Source: a virus
IMG/VR virus record: IMGVR_UViG_3300044998_000333
Location: 1-24,783 of that record
Length of the DNA: 24,783 nt
Reading direction: 5' to 3' (one strand)
Of this stretch, positions 12,012 through 20,459 are shown in pieces (within the stretch, counting starts at the first letter, position 1; each line of letters starts with the position of its first letter). The notes under the pieces were generated by a model. That model made no database searches and was not told the origin of the DNA. It was given only the letters and a program-made list of their open reading frames with translations. The translations under genes and the position numbers were made by a program.

Positions 12012-15000
12012 CATAAAGGCTTATTACAACCCGATACGGGATATCTATTGTTCGCTGGCTACCAGCAACATTTTTTACAGCCACCGTAAAGTATGCTCGC
12101 AACCAGTTCCAACTAATCGGGCCGTCGTTTACATCCACCATCGTCCAGGTAGAGCCGTTCTGCGAGACTTCGACATAAACCCGCCAGCCAGCTAAAAATA
12201 CATCCGTGGGGTGACCTGTACCGGCGCCAAATACGTTCAGAAACATCGGCGTTGCAATGCCTAACAATCTGCGCCCAGACGCAACGCTACCGGTATGTGC
12301 AAATGCGTTGGTGGCAAAGATAATCACAGACGATTCATTGCCCGCTAAAACAACGCCAAACTCCCCACCGGACACCATACGAGCGTGTAGCAATCGGGGG
12401 TAGTCGGTTAGATAAACATTGCCGCTACCCCCAGCGTAAAACCCGTAGGTTCCTGCCGCAAGGGTTCCGCTGCCCCAAGACAGCCCGCCAATATCGCCAA
12501 CAGCCACACGTGTTTGAGCGCTCGAGTCATATACTCTCAACCCCCTATTGTCCAGCCCAGATTTGTTGTTGCCTCCGCCAAACGTGCCCTGGATAGCGTT
12601 CAGCTCAAGTGCGTTTAGTTTCACCGCCGTGATAGTGCCATCAACGGTCAGCGCACCATGATTAGCTCGACGCAGCGCCGCATCATCAAACAGCCATGCG
12701 CCTGTCGTGCGCCCCGTTACAACAAGGTCGCATCGCACATATGCCGTATTAGCAGGCGCTAACGCATACGCCACAGAGCGGTTATACCCGCCGTTTGTTG
12801 CATTGTTGCCGTCCACCGACGATATAACTCCAAAACTCGCGTTGAGAAATGTAATGCGTACTCTAGCGCTGCCATTAGGAGAGTTATCCCCTCCAATCCA
12901 CACTTCGGCAAACCAGGGGTCGCCGTCCTTGCAGGCAATATCGTTGCTTGTCGTTGTGCCGTCCTGCGTTGCACGCAAACATCCTGTTCCGCTGTGTACA
13001 GGGTGCGATGTCGAGTATGCCCAGCCCGTAGCCAGCGCCCACCGTCCTGACGCGCCAATCTCAAACCCGCCATCGAGCAAATAGTTTTCGCGTGCCGTGA
13101 CAGCCAGTTTTTCAACCGTTATCGCATTTGCTGCCAGTTCGCTCGTGCTTACTGCACCTGCTGCAATCTGCCCCGCCGTAATGCTGTCTGCGACAATATC
13201 TGTCGCACCATCTACCAAACGTGTCCACGTTGAGTTGTTCTTGTTCTGCCAGAGCCCCGTGTTTGTGGCGTGTACGTTGTAAATGATAGTGCCCTGGGGG
13301 TACTGCGAGTTAGGCAGCGTCGGCAGCGTGGCACTGTTGTAAAGCTGTGGCGCAGCAATGCCCGAGGCGAACTTGGCAACCGTGATGGCCTGATCTGCGA
13401 TGTGCGCTGCGCCTACCAGCACACCAGCACTGCTGGCGCTTGTCCACCCCGACGCCTGGTTGAACACATCCACAAATCGAGCCCGCACCCAGGTGGTGCC
13501 GGTGGTGCTTTCCAACCCTATACGCACCCCCTGCCAGTCCGGCCCTGAGGCGGCGTTGGTGGGACTGGTAAAGCCGCTGTTGTCGTCCGCCTGCCATTCT
13601 GTCCGCAGATAATCGCTAAACGTCGGCTCGGGCACGCTGGCCCTGAAGTTCAGCGGCTCACCTACCAGCGTCACGCTGGCCGGTGCACTGGGCGCACTGT
13701 TCACCAGCGCAACCGTTGCCGCACTTGAGCGCACCCTGCCCTCTGCGCTAGAGCGAATAGCGCGCACTTCAAACGTCAGCGACGGGTTTGGCGTGCCATC
13801 AATCGCGTTTTTCTGTAAATCGTAGGTATAGCCAGGGTTTGCGCTTGCCGCTACCGTTTCAGTGCGACGGATTGCACCCCCCGACGTATTGCGAACCACC
13901 ACCTCGTATTCCGCAGCATCCGCCACGGCATTCCAGACTAGAACAGCATCAGGGCTGGTAAAGTTTCCGCTCAGCCCTGTAGGTGCGTCCGGGGCCGTCA
14001 CAGTGCCAGGCCCAGGCTGTGTAGGAATGTTGCCCTCATCAATCCAGATAGAGCGTCCCCCTACCGGCTTGCCGCGCACCGTCAGCACAGTCCAGGAGTC
14101 CGTTTCGTCCTTGTTCGCGTCCCACTCCTCCTCGATGCCCACCACTGCAAGCACCTGATTGCTGTCGTACTCGAGGTTTGTCGCCGCAAACGTAAATACG
14201 TCGTTCAGTTCAGCAAAAGGAAAATACGGCACTCGATACCGCGCCGTAATAAACGGTGTCGCTAAATCGCTCAGCACCGCGTTCGCCACGGTAGTTGCCT
14301 GCGCTGACGTTTGTAGCCGCAAACCCTGGTCTTCACCCAACCGCATGTACAGCGTGCCGTGCGCGGTAATACTTGCCGAGTCCGACACGACCACGCTGCC
14401 TCTCGATGCGCCACTACCAAATGCAACCTCGATTTTATTCCGCAGCGCAGTGCGATCCACTCCCCAGTCCGACAGCGCCTCGAACATGTTGCGCGTGAAC
14501 GTGTAGGTGCTGGTGGTGTTGCTGCGAGCCGGATCAATCAGCGTGAGCCTGTACGTGCTCGTGCCACTGTCCCAGCGATAGCTGATGTCCCAGCCGATTC
14601 GCAGTGCCAGCCGCCGGATAATCTCGCCTACCGGGGCCTCTTTGATTTTCTCGTCTGCAACAGTGTTCCCGCTTCCAGGCAGCGTTGGCACAAACAGCGT
14701 CACCGCAGGCGTTATCCAGTCGTTCAGGATTTGCTGAATCACCAGATCCACCCGCTGCCCGCCGCCATACGTGCGCTCCTGCTCTGTGTACCTGTCCATC
14801 AATAGCCCAAAGCGGTCTCGAGCCACAATGTCCATCTCGAACTTACCGCGAGGCTCGAGGCTCTGAATGATGCCATCAAAGCGCAGGTGCCAGGTTATGG
14901 GGTTGCCAGCAGCGTCCAGGTAAGCGCTCTCAATCTGAATATCGCGGCTCAAATCAATCGGCTTCGCCGCGTTGGCAAACGGGCTGAGGTTCGTTCCAAC

Positions 15001-15201
15001 GCGGTACAGCAGTGTAATCTCAGCCGTTGCTACCGGCTCGTCTTTGTTGCGACGTATGCGCCCGCGTATCGCCTGTGCCTGGTACGTCTGCCAGTTGCCG
15101 CTGTTGTCGCGAATGCGTACCCGATGCCGCGTGCGTATCCGGCCCGTCAGGTTGCTGCGATTCGTAAGCAGCGTGCTCTCGCTCGCGCCAATCGTCCTCA
15201 C
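12001..15201 (-). CDS. Large tail-tip/hub and fibre protein, 1066 aa
   Basis: GTG start with GGGAGGG seven bases upstream and a GTGA overlap with the tape measure stop. Residues 1-380 resemble a tail hub domain (IRGRIRRNKDEPVATAEITL, WHLRFDGIIQSLEPRGK, IVARDRFGLLMDRY, GEIIRRLALRIGWDISYRW). Residues about 403-500 and 503-590 are two FN3-like modules. Residues 600-705 carry tail-fibre repeats (HIADQAITVAKF, ADSITAGQIAAGAVSTSELA, ANAITVEKLA). Residues 706-845 look like a carbohydrate-binding jelly roll (NYLLDGGFEIGASGRWALAT), and the rest is a beta-rich tip. Such proteins close the tail tube and contact the host. No separate distal-tail gene lies between it and the tape measure. Confidence 0.8.
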   Translation of the reverse strand: MRTIGASESTLLTNRSNLTGRIRTRHRVRIRDNSGNWQTYQAQAIRGRIRRNKDEPVATAEITLLYRVGTNLSPFANAAKPIDLSRDIQIESAYLDAAGNPITWHLRFDGIIQSLEPRGKFEMDIVARDRFGLLMDRYTEQERTYGGGQRVDLVIQQILNDWITPAVTLFVPTLPGSGNTVADEKIKEAPVGEIIRRLALRIGWDISYRWDSGTSTYRLTLIDPARSNTTSTYTFTRNMFEALSDWGVDRTALRNKIEVAFGSGASRGSVVVSDSASITAHGTLYMRLGEDQGLRLQTSAQATTVANAVLSDLATPFITARYRVPYFPFAELNDVFTFAATNLEYDSNQVLAVVGIEEEWDANKDETDSWTVLTVRGKPVGGRSIWIDEGNIPTQPGPGTVTAPDAPTGLSGNFTSPDAVLVWNAVADAAEYEVVVRNTSGGAIRRTETVAASANPGYTYDLQKNAIDGTPNPSLTFEVRAIRSSAEGRVRSSAATVALVNSAPSAPASVTLVGEPLNFRASVPEPTFSDYLRTEWQADDNSGFTSPTNAASGPDWQGVRIGLESTTGTTWVRARFVDVFNQASGWTSASSAGVLVGAAHIADQAITVAKFASGIAAPQLYNSATLPTLPNSQYPQGTIIYNVHATNTGLWQNKNNSTWTRLVDGATDIVADSITAGQIAAGAVSTSELAANAITVEKLAVTARENYLLDGGFEIGASGRWALATGWAYSTSHPVHSGTGCLRATQDGTTTSNDIACKDGDPWFAEVWIGGDNSPNGSARVRITFLNASFGVISSVDGNNATNGGYNRSVAYALAPANTAYVRCDLVVTGRTTGAWLFDDAALRRANHGALTVDGTITAVKLNALELNAIQGTFGGGNNKSGLDNRGLRVYDSSAQTRVAVGDIGGLSWGSGTLAAGTYGFYAGGSGNVYLTDYPRLLHARMVSGGEFGVVLAGNESSVIIFATNAFAHTGSVASGRRLLGIATPMFLNVFGAGTGHPTDVFLAGWRVYVEVSQNGSTWTMVDVNDGPISWNWLRAYFTVAVKNVAGSQRTIDIPYRVVISLYDVP

Positions 15202-17762
15202 CTATCAGCCCTCCCGTATTGCCGCATCCGATACGATTGCACCTCTACCTCAGTGCGGTATGGATCGAGCGCGCCCGACACGTTCACCACAATTACTGGT
15301 TGCTGTGCGCCCGCTGTGCTCAGCGCCACGCCTGTAAACCCGTACCCGCTCACCAGATTCACGCTGTTGGAAAGCCGCTCCAGGCCTTTAGCCGCGCCTT
15401 CGCTGCCGTCCTGAATGCGGCGCAAGCTATCCTCGATGGCTTTATCGTCCACGAAAAGTCGCACCGCACCAAACGTGATTTTCTCGATAATCCAGGCGAG
15501 CGCGTTCCAGGCTTTAGCCACAATCAGCACGAACCCGCCCAGCATCAAAGCAGCCAGTTTCAGAATCGGTGCAAGCGCCTGGAATACCGGCGTAATCAAC
15601 CGCGCCAGAATACTGCCGAGCTCCACCATCGGGGCCATGAACTCCTGCACCGCAGGGCCGAGTACTTCCATTGCACCTGCTACCAGTGAAGCCACGGGGT
15701 TAAGCTGTTCGAGCAACTGGCTAAACGCCTGCAATGGCCCAAGCAGCCCAGGGATGATGTTTGCCAGCCCCGCAAACGGCCCCAGCATCGCTGCAATATC
15801 ATCCAGCCAGGTGCGCGGTGCGTTCTCAGGCCCCAGCTCGCCCACGATAGGCCCTGCCGTTGTGCCCTCTACCGTCACGTTGCTGAACGTCGCGTTTTCA
15901 AACTCGAACACGCGGTTGACTCCCAGTTCGCGTCCAACCGGTTGTAACGGTACGTCAAAAACGGGGCCAAGCATCGGCAGCGACACCGGCTGCTGTCCTG
16001 TGCCCGGCACACCCGTGATGAACGGAATCCCGCCGCCTCGAGATGGCGGTGTCAAATCGAGCCGTGCGCCTGTATCCAGCGGCACAGGTGTTTGCCCGAT
16101 GGGTTGCAGCACAGGCCCGCCAAACGTCAGCGGTTGCATCTGTAGTTGAGGCCCCCTGCCCGCAGGGATATCCAGCGCAGGCGCTCCAGGCATCCCGCCC
16201 AATGCGCCTTTTACTGCCGCGCTCGATTCCTGCCAGGCTCGAGCCCAGGATTCCGCTTTTTGAATCTGCGAGTACACAAACCTGTCCCATTCAGCATTTA
16301 CCGCTTCAAAATCAAGCCGCATCAGCTCGGCCTGGGTGTTCTGAGTAATTCTCTTCATCTCTGCCTGAATGCCCTCAGAGGTTTTCCCAAACCGCGCTAT
16401 CAGTTTAGATTCCTGCGCCTCGATGCGATCTAAAATGCCCTGCGTAAACCCATCCACCACCATAAAGCCCAGAAACATGAACTCACGAGACGGCGAGCTG
16501 ATTCGGAGCACCTTTTTAGCAGCGTCAATCACCGACTGCCCGAGCCTCTTAGCAGCATCTACCGCATCATTGACGCGCTCGGTAATGCCGCGTATAAGGC
16601 CCGCTACAGCGTTTCTCCCCGCCTCCAGAAATATAGGAGCAATATTCCCCACAGTTTGCTTTATAGCCTCAAACGTGCGGCTAAAAATGCCTTTTACAAG
16701 CTCAGCAACTTTCCCAAAATCCCCCTGAAACAAAGCCGTCAACGCCCGCAAAATATCCGCCACGTTGCCGAGCACCGCCTTGAGCAGCGGCGCAATTGCA
16801 TTCAACGCAGGTTTGAGCACGTTGTTCCACGCCGCGCTAATCGCCCCCCAAGCCGCTGTGACCAACTCACTCAGCAGCTTGATATAGGGCTGTGCGTCCT
16901 GCGCGAGCTTTTTGAATTGCTCGCTCTGCACCCAGGCCGTGATGTTGCGTACCACCGCAGTCACAGCTTCCTGGTATTTGATGAGGTATGGCAGCGTAAA
17001 CTGCCCAATAGCTAAACTCAGATTTTTCTGTGCTGCTGCCAAATCATTCGCCGAGCGAGCAGCGGGGTCGCTGGTAGCCCTGTAGGCTTTTAGCTCAATC
17101 TGCGACTCCCGCAGCACCGCGTTGATGTTGGCAGTGATTTTCTGCTCTTCAGTCAGCGCCTCAACTTTGGTTTTGGTGGCCTTGGCGAACTTCTGCTGCT
17201 CAGGGCCAAAATTGCTCGAGATGCCCGCGTATTCCACCAGCTCACTGCGGCTCATCGCAATACCGCGCGCCGCCTGCACCATTGCATCCCCAACATTAGC
17301 CCCCGCCGCCGATGCAGAAGCCGCGATAGCAGGCAATACCTCAGCTACCTGCTTCAAGCTAGCGCCCTGCTTAACAAGCACCTGGATAGCTTCTTGCGCC
17401 TGAGCAGGTACGACGCCAAACTCCTTTTGCAGCCTATTTACAATCGCAGTAGCAGCATTGGCATCAACTTTGAGCTCCTTCATGTAAAAGTTGAACAGCG
17501 CAGCGCTCCGCTGTGCCTCAGCAGCAGCCTGTGCTGTGCTAAAAAAAGCATTTTTGAGCTCATTTACCCCAACCGCCGCCCCAGCCGCAACAGCCAACCC
17601 GCCCAGGCCCTTGACTAGAGAATTCACCCCCCCGCTAAGCCGGGCCATCCCCCCCTGTAGTGCGTTGGTTTTTTTCTCGAGTCCGTCTACGCTGCCAGCG
17701 ATTTGTCGCAATACGCCGCTGGCCTGGTCTATGGCCCGGACGATTACCTCAGCGCTCGCCAT
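15198..17762 (-). CDS. Tail tape measure protein, 854 aa
   Basis: The ATG lies two bases after the stop of the frameshifted chaperone product. Long helical, Ala/Gln-rich sequence starting ASAEVIVRAIDQASGVLRQI, a typical tape-measure opening. Hydrophobic segments lie near residues 50-65 (GLGGLAVAAGAAVGV), 300-330, and about 640-760 (FAGLANIIPGLLGPL, LAALMLGGFVLIVAKAW). Residues about 417-443 hold the recurrent tape-measure motif VLRISSPSREFMFLGFMVVDG followed by FTQGI. The region 520-610 is Pro/Gly-rich. It sets tail length and exits at DNA injection. With the usual 0.15 nm per residue the tail would be roughly 125 nm (inference). Confidence 0.9.
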   Translation of the reverse strand: MASAEVIVRAIDQASGVLRQIAGSVDGLEKKTNALQGGMARLSGGVNSLVKGLGGLAVAAGAAVGVNELKNAFFSTAQAAAEAQRSAALFNFYMKELKVDANAATAIVNRLQKEFGVVPAQAQEAIQVLVKQGASLKQVAEVLPAIAASASAAGANVGDAMVQAARGIAMSRSELVEYAGISSNFGPEQQKFAKATKTKVEALTEEQKITANINAVLRESQIELKAYRATSDPAARSANDLAAAQKNLSLAIGQFTLPYLIKYQEAVTAVVRNITAWVQSEQFKKLAQDAQPYIKLLSELVTAAWGAISAAWNNVLKPALNAIAPLLKAVLGNVADILRALTALFQGDFGKVAELVKGIFSRTFEAIKQTVGNIAPIFLEAGRNAVAGLIRGITERVNDAVDAAKRLGQSVIDAAKKVLRISSPSREFMFLGFMVVDGFTQGILDRIEAQESKLIARFGKTSEGIQAEMKRITQNTQAELMRLDFEAVNAEWDRFVYSQIQKAESWARAWQESSAAVKGALGGMPGAPALDIPAGRGPQLQMQPLTFGGPVLQPIGQTPVPLDTGARLDLTPPSRGGGIPFITGVPGTGQQPVSLPMLGPVFDVPLQPVGRELGVNRVFEFENATFSNVTVEGTTAGPIVGELGPENAPRTWLDDIAAMLGPFAGLANIIPGLLGPLQAFSQLLEQLNPVASLVAGAMEVLGPAVQEFMAPMVELGSILARLITPVFQALAPILKLAALMLGGFVLIVAKAWNALAWIIEKITFGAVRLFVDDKAIEDSLRRIQDGSEGAAKGLERLSNSVNLVSGYGFTGVALSTAGAQQPVIVVNVSGALDPYRTEVEVQSYRMRQYGRADR

Positions 17763-17764
17763 CG

Positions 17765-18377
17765 TTATCGCCCTCGGTGTGCTCGTTCATGCTGCCGTGC
17801 CTCATCTGCGCTACCCTCAGCCAGCGCCATCAGGTTGAACGCATAGACGCCAATCGGATCAGACGCTATCTCCCACGGCGTCTTGCCGTACGCCTTCGCC
17901 AGATAGTGGCACTGAACCAGATGCTTCTTGAAATCGCTCCGCGTCCACCTGCACAGCGCTCACCCCCGACAGCTCATTGATGCGCTCCAGGATTTTAGGC
18001 CAGTCCTCAGGGTACAGCGCCTTGAAATCGCTAATCCACATGCCCCCAACAGCGTCTACCTCGGCTTCCGAGGCATCATCTGCCAGAATCGCCGGACTTT
18101 GAATGCCCACGCGCAGTACGTAGTCATCGCGCTCGCTGAGTTTGAGCAGCGTCTCCGCGCCGCCCTTCTGGTCGAGGATTTCCTGAACACGCTGAAGCCG
18201 CTCCTCCTCGCTGAGTTGTTGCATTTCAAGCACCACCGGCAGTACCCCAGGATTAGCGCCCGCCGCAGCCAGAATGAACTCGTTTTGTCGCACAGGACGC
18301 AGCAAAAACACTGTGCCATCCTGTGCGACATAGCGCCGCCGCTCTTTTGCCAGTTGTCGTTTTTCCTGGAAACTCAT
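17765..18377 (-). CDS. Tail assembly chaperone, frameshifted long form (GT-type)
   Basis: The short form ends at 17859, but the +1 frame stays open across and beyond its end, to a TAA at 17765-17767, two bases before the tape measure ATG. That frame reads KKHLVQCHYLAKAYGKTPWE, then IASDPIGVYAFNLMALAEGS and a charged tail. This is the conserved T-type segment of tail chaperones ('GKTPWEI..DPIGVYAFN'). It has no start codon or ribosome site of its own. A +1 shift at TTT-C (17930-17933) gives 149 shared residues plus 54 new ones (203 aa). As in lambda G/GT, the long form would bind the tail tube while the shared domain coats the tape measure. Coordinates span both frames. Confidence 0.8.
17859..18377 (-). 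CDS. Tail assembly chaperone, short form (G-type)
   Basis: 172 residues; AGGAG lies before the ATG, ten bases after the tail tube stop. The protein is helical and acidic: FLLRPVRQNEFILAAAGANPG near the N-terminus, LSEEERLQRVQEILDQKGG in the middle, and a GGMWISDFKALYPEDWPKIL segment near 111-130. Position between tail tube and tape measure is diagnostic for this gene pair. Its last 23 residues (QEASGSVPLS and on) overlap the T-type frame and look non-conserved, as expected for the terminating form. It chaperones the tape measure during tail assembly and is not in the virion. Confidence 0.85.
   Translation of the reverse strand: MSFQEKRQLAKERRRYVAQDGTVFLLRPVRQNEFILAAAGANPGVLPVVLEMQQLSEEERLQRVQEILDQKGGAETLLKLSERDDYVLRVGIQSPAILADDASEAEVDAVGGMWISDFKALYPEDWPKILERINELSGVSAVQVDAERFQEASGSVPLSGEGVRQDAVGDSV
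17928..17942 (-). promoter_or_regulatory. Probable +1 programmed frameshift site
   Basis: Minus-strand codons are GCG GAG CGA TTT CAA. SD-like GGAG lies three bases (CGA) before TTT, and the tRNA-Phe on TTT can re-pair perfectly with TTC one base ahead. The bacterial prfB site has the same order: SD-like element, 3-nt spacer, slip codon. An in-frame TGA in the +1 frame about 20 nt upstream bounds the shift to this region. No heptameric -1 slippery sequence fits the frame relation. The exact shift codon is inference. Confidence 0.6.
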
Positions 18378-18387
18378 GCCGCTCCTG

Positions 18388-19326
18388 CTACGCGTAGCTT
18401 GCCACAGAGTTGATGAGCGTAATCACGCTCTCGCTGGCTGCGGTGGTGTCGTATTCTGCAACGCCCTCAACAGTTTTGGTAGGGATGTCAAACCCGCCCA
18501 AATCCTGCTTAGGACGGCTAAACTTCAATCGAGGCAGGTTTACCGCCAAACGGTTGCTTGCGCTAATCTGCCATTCAAACGTCCAGTCCACCGCGTTCGG
18601 GTTGCCGTTGTTCCAATCAGTAAGCAGTTGCGTGTCCGTGCCGCTCACCGTCATGCTCACCGTCACCTCGTGCCGGCCCAGCGAGGATACGCCCAAATTG
18701 CTCGTGCCGTCCTGAAGATTCAGCGTGCTGATGTTGTTTTTGAACGCAACGCTGAGCGACTGGATCAGGTTGTACGCAGCCGCAATGCGCTTGTGCTGCG
18801 CGTGCCTGAAGGTGTAGCAGGGAACGGTGCTAGGGGTTACAGCCGTCGCCGCCGGTGCATCCACAAAGCTGCGAGCCATAAACTCCATGCTCGAGATTTT
18901 CACCCGCCCTTCTGCATCTGCCTCAAGCGTGAACGAGTCCAGCAAACAGCCGGTGTAGGCGTAGCGAGTCGCGCCTACCTCGACATGCACCGTGAATCCT
19001 GTCAACGCTTGCCCGACAGCGGCATCATCCGCTTGCCGCTTGAACACGTGCGTATAAGGCCCGCTGCCCGTCGTCACAGGCGCACCCGCGTATGCTTGCA
19101 GAATCCAGCCGAGATAATCCGCTCGCACGTCGGTATTGCTGATGCTCACGCGGATATTGCTCCGCCCGACATCCGCCGTCGGCATAATGCGCCCACCATA
19201 AGGGGTTTCGTCGCGGATAAACTCCTGCGAGAACCCGTCATTCACCGTGCCGGGGATGATTACCGCCGGGGCCACATACGTCCCGTAGGTAGTCTCCCGC
19301 GCCAGGCCGATAATGCGTTTACTCAT
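18388..19326 (-). CDS. Major tail tube protein, 312 aa
   Basis: Starts 8 nt inside the preceding gene. Opens with KRIIGLARETTYGTYVAPAV, the usual 'G.E.TYGT...P' start of siphovirus tail tube proteins, followed by strands IRVSISNTDVRADYLGWILQ, YTHVFKRQADD, FTVHVEVGATRYAYTGCLLD, SFTLEADAEGRVKISSMEFM. It is all beta with an alternating hydrophobic pattern and no signal peptide, and it sits directly upstream of the chaperone pair. It would polymerise as stacked hexameric rings around the tape measure. Residues 150-312 repeat the same strand pattern (LSVAFKNNISTLN, HEVTVSMTVSGTDTQL), which suggests two related barrel halves. Confidence 0.85.
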   Translation of the reverse strand: MSKRIIGLARETTYGTYVAPAVIIPGTVNDGFSQEFIRDETPYGGRIMPTADVGRSNIRVSISNTDVRADYLGWILQAYAGAPVTTGSGPYTHVFKRQADDAAVGQALTGFTVHVEVGATRYAYTGCLLDSFTLEADAEGRVKISSMEFMARSFVDAPAATAVTPSTVPCYTFRHAQHKRIAAAYNLIQSLSVAFKNNISTLNLQDGTSNLGVSSLGRHEVTVSMTVSGTDTQLLTDWNNGNPNAVDWTFEWQISASNRLAVNLPRLKFSRPKQDLGGFDIPTKTVEGVAEYDTTAASESVITLINSVASYA

Positions 19327-19528
19327 TGCTGCTCACCTCCACTGCCCGCAGTATACCCGCTGCCAGCAACCGCTCAGCATCGGCAGGGGTTACCTCGTTG
19401 GCTGCCTGCGGTTCATCAATCACAAACACGTCCTCGCCCGCTGCGAGGTTCACGATATAGCCGTGCTCGCCTGGCGTGTGTTTGTAGCAAGCGCCTGTTA
19501 CCGGCGCTGTCGTTTGCTTTTTTGCCAT
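19319..19528 (-). CDS. Small neck/tail protein, 69 aa, unknown
   Basis: ATG at 19528 overlapping the tail terminator stop (TGATG). A longer in-frame opening upstream is only the other-frame reading of the terminator gene. The product has a basic start (MAKKQTTAPVTGACYKHTPG), two strands (HGYIVNLAAGEDVFVIDEPQ) and an Ala/Leu-rich helix (TPADAERLLAAGILRAV). Small proteins here often assist tail tube joining. No family recognised. Confidence 0.6.
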   Translation of the reverse strand: MAKKQTTAPVTGACYKHTPGEHGYIVNLAAGEDVFVIDEPQAANEVTPADAERLLAAGILRAVEVSSNE

Positions 19529-19959
19529 CAGCTCATCCTCCGTTCCAGCGGTACCTGTAACTCGAGCACCAAATACGGCGTGTTGTCGTTCGCGCTGGCA
19601 GTCGTTACCGTCACCTCGTCCCATTGCGGTTGCTGCGCGTTGGGGTACAGCAGCACGTCGCCCACCTCCAGCGCGTCGAGAACCACCGGCCCCACCGTAT
19701 CCCGCAAATCCAGCAACGCTCGATGTGCCTCCCCTAATGTCGCCCAGCCCGCCACTGCACGCGTGAAGCGAATCAGCAGCGTCTCCGTCATCCAGTCCGG
19801 CCCCTGAAATGCCGCGCCTAAGGGGGCTGCGCCCAGCGTCATGTCTACCTGTTTGTCTGCCGGTAGCTGTGCAGTGTGCGCGTAGATTTTCCAGCCCGCC
19901 ATCGCCGCGTGTGCCTGTAGCGCGGCTTTGAGCAGATCGAACAACGCCGAAGCCGTCAT
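19528..19959 (-). CDS. Tail terminator-like protein, 143 aa
   Basis: Start at 19959 from the ATGA overlap with the preceding gene. An in-frame start 54 nt upstream would lie inside that gene. The pattern is TASALFDLLKAALQAHAAMA (first helix), VDMTLGAAPLGAAFQGPDWM, ETLLIRFTRAVAGWATLGEAHRA, LLDLRDTVGPVVL, and YLVLELQVPLERR as last strand. This is the alpha-beta-beta layout of tail terminators and of the gpU/DUF3168 superfamily. Order after the gp10-like gene and before the tail tube supports it. It would cap the tail and form the joint with the head. Confidence 0.65.
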   Translation of the reverse strand: MTASALFDLLKAALQAHAAMAGWKIYAHTAQLPADKQVDMTLGAAPLGAAFQGPDWMTETLLIRFTRAVAGWATLGEAHRALLDLRDTVGPVVLDALEVGDVLLYPNAQQPQWDEVTVTTASANDNTPYLVLELQVPLERRMS

Positions 19960-20459
19960 GGTGCACCTCGAGCCTGAACAAACCTGAGCGACTCCTGCAC
20001 GTACTCCGGCCACAGCCGCACCGCCGCCTCCACCGCAGGAGCCAGGAAAGGCCGTGCTGGAATAATGACGCTCTTGCGACTCACCCAGGGGCCGCTTGGG
20101 GCTGTCACGTCGCTCGGCAACCAGACGCGAAAGCGCAGGTACGGCTTGCGTTTGGCTGTGATGATGGTTTGCCTGCGCCCATCCGGGGGCTCATGTACCG
20201 CAGAGTAGAACAAATCGCTGTACACGCGCTGCTCACCGTACCCGCCAACGCTGAACTGCCGGTACGGACCCAGCTTGATGCTGCGGTAGAGGTTGCCTTT
20301 GCGTGCAATCAAACCGGGCCGTCCGCGTGTGGTGTTTTCGCGCGCGCGCTTCTGAATGTCCGCCATCAGTCGTCGAAATGCGCCGTTCACCACCGTCGCG
20401 TAGTTTTGCGGCAGCCGCTCAAAAAAGCTGAACCCGCGCACCTCGACTTCGTAGCGCAT
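19956..20459 (-). CDS. HK97 gp10-like neck/tail-completion protein, 167 aa
   Basis: ATG at 20459 in a TGATG overlap; a GTG one codon earlier is also possible. Helical N-terminus (GAFRRLMADIQKRARENTTR), then GNLYRSIKLGPYRQFSVGGY and YSDLFYSAVHEPPDG. The gp10 family has a comparable 'TGxLxxSI ... vgs...YA..vE.G' region. PARPFLAPAVEAAVRLW near the C-terminus matches the family's 'aRPFlrPAl' segment. Located between head-closure and tail-terminator genes, as in HK97-like phages. It joins the completed head to the tail. Confidence 0.8.
   Translation of the reverse strand: MRYEVEVRGFSFFERLPQNYATVVNGAFRRLMADIQKRARENTTRGRPGLIARKGNLYRSIKLGPYRQFSVGGYGEQRVYSDLFYSAVHEPPDGRRQTIITAKRKPYLRFRVWLPSDVTAPSGPWVSRKSVIIPARPFLAPAVEAAVRLWPEYVQESLRFVQARGAP

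Noticed and set aside
15415-16149. 244-codon plus-strand open frame
   Set aside because: Antisense to the tape measure gene; Ser/Pro-rich shadow translation.
17951-17960. G-run TCGGGGGTGAGC as a Mu-like -2 or a +1 slip site
   Set aside because: Shifting there leads straight into a TGA in the new frame, so the productive shift must be downstream.
18387-18398. 12-bp perfect palindrome GCTACGCGTAGC at the tail tube stop
   Set aside because: Several 12-bp palindromes are expected by chance in a window of this size, and there is no supporting context.
18376-19560. 394-codon plus-strand open frame
   Set aside because: Antisense to the tail tube gene and its neighbour; Arg/His/Pro-rich shadow composition, no ribosome site, no domain pattern.
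19529-19981. Upstream extension of the 69-aa neck gene to 220 codons
   Set aside because: The extension is an off-frame reading of the tail terminator gene; the real start is in the TGATG overlap at 19528.
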